Below, piece by piece: positions 58,185 through 64,000 of a stretch of 64,000 nt of DNA. How positions within the stretch are numbered: position 1 is the stretch's first letter; every line of letters begins with the position of its first letter. A model generated the notes under the pieces. That model had not been told where the DNA came from. It saw only the letters and a list, made by a program, of their open reading frames with translations, and searched no databases. The stretch is from Delphinapterus leucas (lineage: Eukaryota > Chordata > Mammalia > Artiodactyla > Monodontidae), in the NCBI RefSeq assembly GCF_002288925.2, contig NW_022098023.1:33335651-33399650 (forward strand), given 5' to 3'. The position numbers were made by a program, and so were the translations under genes.

Positions 58185-58350
58185 TTCTATGAGTACTTAC
58201 TTAGTTATCACCATTAACTCATAAATAAATGGAGGAACAGAGAAGTTAAGTAACTTGCTCACAACACACAGGTAATAAATAATAGAGCAGGGCTCAGATT
58301 TGGGAATTTTCACTCAGAGTCTGCATTTTAATTCTTCTACCAAGCTGCCT
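58185..58350 (+). mobile_element. MIR SINE fragment
   Basis: The forward MIR core is seen: 'atggaggaacagagaagtta', 'agtaacttgctcacaacaca' and 'gcagggctcagatttgggaa'. Confidence 0.8.
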
Positions 58351-59870
58351 ATAAAAGGGATGGTGAAAATGAGATACCTCCCAACTCCAGCCCCTGTTCC
58401 TTTGAGCAAGTGGGAGACATAATAGCAGTATATCTGTTTATATTTCTCCTTGGGGGGAAGCCCTACCATGAACTGGGAAGGGGACGGTGCCTTGTTGGTA
58501 CTCAGATAAAATGTAGAAAAGAGTGAAAAATGACTACTAATAAAATTTAATCCCAGGAAATGCCAGTTGCCTGCTGTAAGTGCGTATAATTCCTCGGTAT
58601 TAATGAAAGATAAACACTGAGCCTTCACAGGAAGCTACTTGGTTTGGGTTGCAATAATTTTTGACATGGAAACTGGCACTGCATACAGAAACATAAAGGA
58701 CTTCTATTGTACTTCTCAGTGGTGATAAAATATTCCAGAAATAAATATTTCACTTTGTTCCCTTCTTAGTCAAATTATCCTTGCTGCTTCAATAGATTTT
58801 TCTAGTATTTAGGGCAACCTGTCCTAACCTCAGTTGGAAGGAAATGAGAAAGACTCCCTATATACAAGATAAGACAAATCTAATAGTTGTGTTTGCAAAC
58901 ATCAAATAGCAGTGGGCTCAAGAAGTGTGATGTAAAGCTATCAATTAATTTTGATGTAACTGTATGCACCTGTGAACAACTGCTTAATTAAAGAGGCAAA
59001 CAAATCTCTCTCAATAATACCTCACATTACTTGCACTTATGTGACTGTCAATTAGCTCGAGTGGATAAACACAATGGAAGAATGCCATGCAGACTTCTGG
59101 TAAAGGAAAGAAAAAAAAAAAAAGATATAACCAGGAGATATGGGAATAAAGAAAGGAGGACCCACAAATAAATATGGACAATTCTCTTTGGCATAAATAT
59201 CCATTTCAATAAAGGAAATGAAAGTAGATGCTTTATACTGAAAGGACCAAATTCCCTCAATCACTGGAACAAAGAAAATGAAGCTTTCATACACAAATAT
59301 ACATCAAAAGGAAAAAGAAGGGAGCATCTGCGCTGCTTGCAAAGACAAGCTTAGTGCTGGTGTTTTATTTCTATATAAAAGAAAGCAGGATGAATCCCTA
59401 GGTTTCTTATCTCTCAAGATAATATTCTACCTCAAGGTCTCTTCCAACAATTTTACTTTGTCCACAGTTCTTTAGTTCTTTCAAGAAAACAAACTTTGGT
59501 GAATGGGTTGGGGGAGAAAACGTAAAATTTGTGAGAAGAGTGAATCAAGGCTCCCTCTGGAAAAAGAGATGGGTTATACAAGTTTGTAATTTCCAGTTGT
59601 CAGGCCCGGCCCTGCAGTGATTGATTTTGTTAATTGAAGGGAAAGGACTATGGAGTTATGAGATTGAAAACTGAACAGGCAACATTTGAATCATGATGAA
59701 ATTACGGCCCACCACTAAAAGCCTCCTCCATCCTTTGTTATCACAGGGGTTAGTGAAATAGTCGTGGCTTTTATCCAGGGACTCTTGAGGAAAGTTTCAA
59801 TGATTTCTCAGGAAACCAGATCAAGCATTTGCAGTATTACTAGAGAACAATCCCGACAGCCCTCTGAACC
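58351..59870. other. Unassigned AT-rich DNA
   Basis: No gene or named repeat is recognised. The minus frames at 58314-58628 (104 codons) and 59048-59294 show no domain. Confidence 0.5.
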
Positions 59871-59874
59871 CACA

Positions 59875-59975
59875 GAGGGTTGGAAGCTTCTTGAGGGCTG
59901 GAGTTACATCTTTTTCTTGGTTTCCTGAGTGCCTAATTTAGTGCCTGGCACTAAGTTAAAACAAACTTAAATGAA
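59875..59975 (+). mobile_element. L2 3' end
   Basis: 'ttggaagcttcttgagggct' and 'tagtgcctggcactaagtta' follow the L2 terminal pattern (ctccttgagggcaggg ... agtgcctggcacatag). Confidence 0.7.
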
Positions 59976-60257
59976 AATTATCCTTTTTTAAGCCCCCTGT
60001 TCCACCCTCACCCTTCTAGTTCTTGAGTTTTTGAGGCAGGGATTAGGTTTTATTTTGTAAGTGAAAACACAGAAATGTAACTGGGAGAAAGCCAGTCTCA
60101 CTTAACATAGTGGTTTGCTTTTAAGCCCTTGTTTATCCTGAGATATAAATCTAGAAGAGAAACATTTGAGGGATTGAGTGCCCATAGGCGTGGCCCATGT
60201 GTATGACCCAAATACCCATATGACTGTACAGTTTTCTTAACTTTAAAGTAAATGTAC

Positions 60258-61110
60258 CTTTTCTTCTTTCTTTCTTTCTTTTTTTTTTTTTTGGTAACTT
60301 TTGATCCCCTCCACCCATTTCATCCACCCCCTATCCCCCGCACCTTAGACAACCATCAATCTGCCCTCTATACCCATAAACTTGGTTTTTGTTTTCATTT
60401 TTTTGTTTTTGTTTTGGCTCCATATACAGGTGAGATCATGTGGTATTTATCTTTTTCTATCTGCCTTATTTCACTTAGCATAATGCCTTCAAGATCCATC
60501 CATGTTGTCACAAATAGTAAGATTTATTTTTTTTAAAGGTTCAATAATATTCCATTGTTTACTACCTTTTCTTTATTCATTTATCCATTGATGAACATTT
60601 AGGTTGTTTCCATGTCTTGGCTATTGTAAATAATAATGCAAGAAACATGGGAGTGTAATCTTTTCAAATTAATGTTTTTATTTTCTTTAGATAAATACCC
60701 AGAAGTGAAATTCCTGAAACATGGCAGTTCTAGTTTTAATTTTTTGAGGAAATGTCATACTTTTTCCCATAGTGGCTGCACCAATTTACAGTCCTACCAA
60801 CAGTGCACATGGGTTCTCTTTTCTCCACATCCTAACAGATGTGAGGTGATAGCTCACTGTGGTTTTGATTTGCATTCCTTGGTGATTAGTGATCTTGAGA
60901 ATATTTTCATGTACCTGTTCATCATCTGTATACCTTCTTTGATAAAATGTCTATTCAGATCTTCTGTTAATTTTTTAATTGGATTGTTTGTTTGTTTTCT
61001 GCTATTAAGCTGTATGAGTTATTTATATATTTTGGATATTAAACCCTTGTAAGATATACGATTTGCAAACACTTTTCTCCCATTCAGTAGATTGCCTTTC
61101 ACTTTGTTGA
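60258..61110 (-). mobile_element. 5'-truncated L1 (L1M-type), ORF2 end and 3' UTR
   Basis: A T-rich left edge stands for the tail. Then come 'ttttgatcccctccacccat', 'ggtgagatcatgtggtattt', 'tccatccatgttgtcacaaa', 'tttccatgtcttggctattg', 'cccagaagtgaaattcctga', 'ctccacatcctaacagatgt' and 'cttttctcccattcagtaga'. All are antisense ORF2 and 3' UTR blocks in reverse order. About 850 bp survive. The 138-codon plus frame at 60636-61052 is the antisense of ORF2, not a gene. Confidence 0.92.
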
Positions 61111-61194
61111 CGATCAAAGGCACATTTCTAAGGCAAACACAAAGTCATCTTTTAAAATAATGCCTTAAATTACTTGCATTTAGGTGTCTGTGAT

Positions 61195-61375
61195 AATATG
61201 TATCAAATCTGGCCCATCACCTGTCTATGTAAATAAAGTTTTGTTGGGATGCAGCATGCTAATTTGTTTATGTGTTGTCATGGCTGCCTTCATACTACTG
61301 TGGCAGAGTTGATTACAACTATCATATTTATCATCAGGCCCTTTATAGAAAAAGTCAGGTAACCTCTGATATAGT
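61195..61375 (+). mobile_element. Ancient repeat, probably DNA-transposon derived
   Basis: 'tcaaatctggcccatcacct', 'gtaaataaagttttgttggg', 'gtgttgtcatggctgccttc', 'gtggcagagttgattacaac' and 'tagaaaaagtcaggtaacct' match a very common mammalian repeat. I recognise its consensus but cannot name it safely. It is non-coding. Confidence 0.6.
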
Positions 61376-61394
61376 TGATGTGATTATAATTTTT

Positions 61395-61560
61395 TTTAAT
61401 GCTTAGCAAATTTCAGGTACTGTGGTGTATCTCATCATCTCATTTACAAGGTTTATTTCATTAACTTAACACAACAAATATATGCAGTTGATTTGATTTT
61501 TACCTTCATTTTCACAGTTCAAATTTAGAGAGGTTAAGTAACTAGACTGTTGTTTAGAGG
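61395..61560 (+). mobile_element. MIR SINE fragment
   Basis: 'atctcatcatctcatttaca', 'ttcattttcacagttcaaat' and 'agagaggttaagtaactaga' show the forward MIR core. Confidence 0.7.
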
Positions 61561-61724
61561 CCAACCTATCTTAGAAATCTGCTTTGAGACCGTGCTGCTG
61601 AGCTGTTAGGTGAAATTCTTGTTTACTCCCTTTGTATTTCAATAATAATCTGTAATTACTTAGGAGGACAATTACCACACAGTTGCTGTTGTTGATTATT
61701 TGTCCTGCCACCTGCCCACTGGAC

Positions 61725-61820
61725 AGAACTGTGACATGTTCATCTCAATCCCTGCACATATCTCAGTGATTGCAACATTGTAGGTGTCCTGAACTCTTGT
61801 TAAGTGAATGAGTGAATGCC
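61725..61820 (+). mobile_element. L2 3'-end fragment
   Basis: 'acatatctcagtgattgcaa' and 'gttaagtgaatgagtgaatg' resemble the L2 terminus. It is diverged and tentative. Confidence 0.4.
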
Positions 61821-61849
61821 CATATTTGTGTATGCTGGTGTAGCAGGTC

Positions 61850-62207
61850 ACTCAGGCTGCCATAACAAAGTACCATAGACTGTGTGGTTTAAAGTACAGA
61901 AATGTATTTTCCCATCTTTCTGGAAGCTGGAAAGTCCAAGATCAAGGTTCTGATAGGTTTTGGTCTCTGGTGAGGGTCATCTGCCTGGCTTGCAAATAAT
62001 GACCTCTCACTGTGTCCCTACATGGTGGAGAGAGAGCTCAAGTGTCTCTTCCTCTTCTTATAAGGGCATTAGTTCTATCTGATCAGGGCTCCACCCTTAT
62101 AATCTCATTTAACCTTAATCCTTAATCCTTTCCTTAAAGGCACTGTCACCAAGGGGTTAAGAATTCAACATATAAATTTTGGGAGACACAATTCAGTTTA
62201 TAGGAAG
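61850..62207 (-). mobile_element. MLT1/MST-type LTR
   Basis: The reverse consensus is clear: 'ggctgccataacaaagtacc', 'agaaatgtattttcccatct', 'aaagtccaagatcaaggttc', 'tctggtgagggtcatctgcc', 'tcttataagggcattagttc' and 'acacaattcagtttatagga'. It is close to full length. Confidence 0.88.
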
Positions 62208-62579
62208 TAGTATGGCAGACATTATTGGATGGTTGTCCCAACCTCCATTTTCAGTCCACTTCATCCCCATTGTCTGAACCTGTAAGAGTTAAAATTGTTG
62301 ACTGAAACTAGAGGAGGCCATATGACTGAGATCTGACAAAGAATTGACATCTGTTAGTTCAACCCATTTCCCTTTTTCCTTCTTTCTGCCTGAAACACAA
62401 ACAGATGATAGGAAAGCTGGAAGGACCCTGGATCCTCAAAGGCATTGATGATCTGCACACCAGTGTAGAACTGCCTATTTCTTGCTTTCTTGGTACATGA
62501 TACAATACTTGCAGCCAAGCGCAGTCTGATTTGACCTGGCATGAAGGAAATGACTCTATCCTTGTTGTTAGAAGTACCG

Positions 62580-62686
62580 GCAGTAGTTTTACCACTAATT
62601 AGCGCTATAATCTAGAGTAAGCCCTTTCTCTCTGAGGAGTTGAGCTAGATGACTGCTAAAGTTTCTTCCAGCTCTAAAAGTATGTG
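62580..62686 (-). mobile_element. MIR-type SINE fragment
   Basis: 'gttttaccactaattagcgc', 'ctgaggagttgagctagatg' and 'aaagtttcttccagctctaa' match the reverse MIR tail (gatgacctctaaggtcccttccagctct). It ends where a perfect hairpin begins. Confidence 0.65.
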
Positions 62687-62719
62687 ATTTGATGGTTCAC
62701 ACATTGTGAACCATCAAAT
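62687..62719. repeat. Perfect inverted repeat: 15-bp stem, 3-nt loop
   Basis: The left arm atttgatggttcaca (62687-62701), loop cat, and right arm tgtgaaccatcaaat (62705-62719) pair without mismatch. It lies at the end of a MIR fragment. It lacks a poly-T run and matches no RNA family that I know. Confidence 0.97.
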
Positions 62720-64000
62720 GCCCTTACCATGAATACATTGGCAACAAGCCAGAACATTCCCCAATAATACAATAATAATGCTCTTAAAGAAGATTATTGG
62801 AAGAGTTTATACGATATTAATACTATTGTTGGCTTTTAAAAATATTTTTTAACCTTGCCTGTAAAATCTTGTTGACCTGGTGTTTTCTCTCTGAGAATTA
62901 TTTTATAATTCTAATGATTTATTTTCTTAGAGAGAGAACTACGATTTGCTTGAACCAGTAAGAACTGACAAAGAATATCACAGTCTCCCTCCTGTTCTGC
63001 TGGTAGATGATTCTGCTCTCCTATGTGTCCCTGTGACTCCCATTGACCCTTAAATATACTGTTAAGCACATATTTTAAACATGACAAGATAATCAATAAA
63101 TCTCATAAATATTGATGTCTTACAGAGGAAATGCATCTTCTACCTGAGATCAGCCTATGGAGTGCAGCCCCCATCCAGTCATTCTTCATAAGTCCTATAG
63201 AAAGTCATTGTCACATTATTTTTGCTTTCTTACTATGTCATTATAGTGTGTGTCAAGGATGCCTGTCAGGCACTTGTACCAACAATGTTTTGAAGCCATG
63301 ACATCATTTTGACATTAATTTCCATTTTTCCATTATTCCATAAGAAGCCCCTAACATCTCTTATTTTATGGCAAGCTTTTTACTGTCTAAGAACTCAGAA
63401 ATCAACTGTGAATATTGCTTCCATGAAAAAAAAATACAGAAAAAGACAGGTTGGTTGTTAATTGATGTGCTAAGGATTAGCATAATCTTTGTATATCCTG
63501 GTAACATAATATACAGTGATTGAACTGATCCCCCCCTTTAAGTCTCTGCCTAATGACACCCCCATTTTTCAATTCCTTAATAGCCACTAGCCTTATGGAA
63601 GGAAATCCTTGGCCTCACCAAGTACTTTCATTTCCAGGAATAACTCCAGTGTGAATGAGATAAAACAGTGAGAGCCAGTGATTTTTCAGAGTACTTTACA
63701 CTGTCACCCACCTCATCCAAGTCTGTCGCACTTACAGTAAGTGGTTTCACTAAAATCCTTCAGTTTATTGATGCCTCCTTCATCCTTCATTCCATGTTTG
63801 CATCTGGCTCTGTTGGGATGAACTGTATTTACTATAAAGTGCTGCTCTACATCCTGCAGGAAACCAGGTCTGATTCAGGGGAGTGAGAACTGTAGGTGTC
63901 CTTGGAGACTGGAGGCGTGACAGGCTTGTCCTGGTCTTTGAGGAAGCATTTCCTTAACTAAACAGGCTCGCTGTGCCCAGATCGGTGACAAAACGTAACA
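62720..64000. other. Unassigned DNA to the window end
   Basis: No gene, RNA or nameable repeat. The open frame at 63668-63886 (72 codons) has no domain or context. Confidence 0.5.

Noticed and set aside
60636..61052. 138-codon plus-strand frame
   Set aside because: It is the antisense of an L1 ORF2 remnant.

Overview
The window is nuclear DNA of a mammal, almost certainly a cetacean (whale, dolphin or porpoise). The main clue is six copies of a roughly 200-bp tRNA-derived SINE that begins GGGCTTCCCTGGTGG and ends GTACCGC plus poly(A), the abundant CHR-type SINE of cetaceans. One older, longer CHR-2-like relative is also present, with L1 elements carrying cetartiodactyl-type 3' ends. Base composition is AT-rich with long featureless stretches. 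I see no host protein-coding exon, tRNA, rRNA or other RNA gene that I can support, so the window looks intergenic or deep intronic. Family names come from recognising consensus patterns by eye; no database search was run.

Layout. 0-5.5 kb: three MLT1/MST-type LTR remnants, two tandem micro-duplications, two old L1 pieces and a GC-richer island with a TATA-like motif. 5.5-13.5 kb: mostly unassigned DNA, with one MLT1 interrupted by a solo LTR and several MIRs. 13.5-21 kb: a dense graveyard of an unassigned repeat, MLT1, MIR, a TG..CA-bounded LTR, L1M, L2, a CHR SINE, and a short L1 that appears to carry a 3' transduction. 21-29.9 kb: mostly unassigned, with a fold-back repeat and a 235-bp segment present twice as a direct repeat 1.57 kb apart. 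29.9-31.7 kb: an unusually long L2 on the minus strand that still shows reverse-transcriptase motif A. 31.7-41.3 kb: MIRs, short L1 tails (one apparently twin-primed), two MLT1s, AT microsatellites and two CHR SINEs.

41.3-56.7 kb is the main feature: two near full-length plus-strand L1 elements. The first (41322-47730) is heavily decayed. It is interrupted by a CHR-2-like SINE in ORF1, and a CHR SINE and another L1 3' fragment have piled into its 3' flank; direct repeats of 15 bp bracket the whole compound block. The second (49105-56396) is full length, with a CpG-rich 5' UTR, an uninterrupted 309-codon ORF1, and an ORF2 broken by three frameshifts, three stops and a CHR SINE. 56.7-64 kb holds further L1, L2, MIR and MLT1 remnants and a perfect 15-bp hairpin.

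Nothing here works as a gene system. The only long, family-supported open frame is the L1 ORF1 at 51057-51986. The value of the window is its record of nested retrotransposition, with several insertions still showing target-site duplications.
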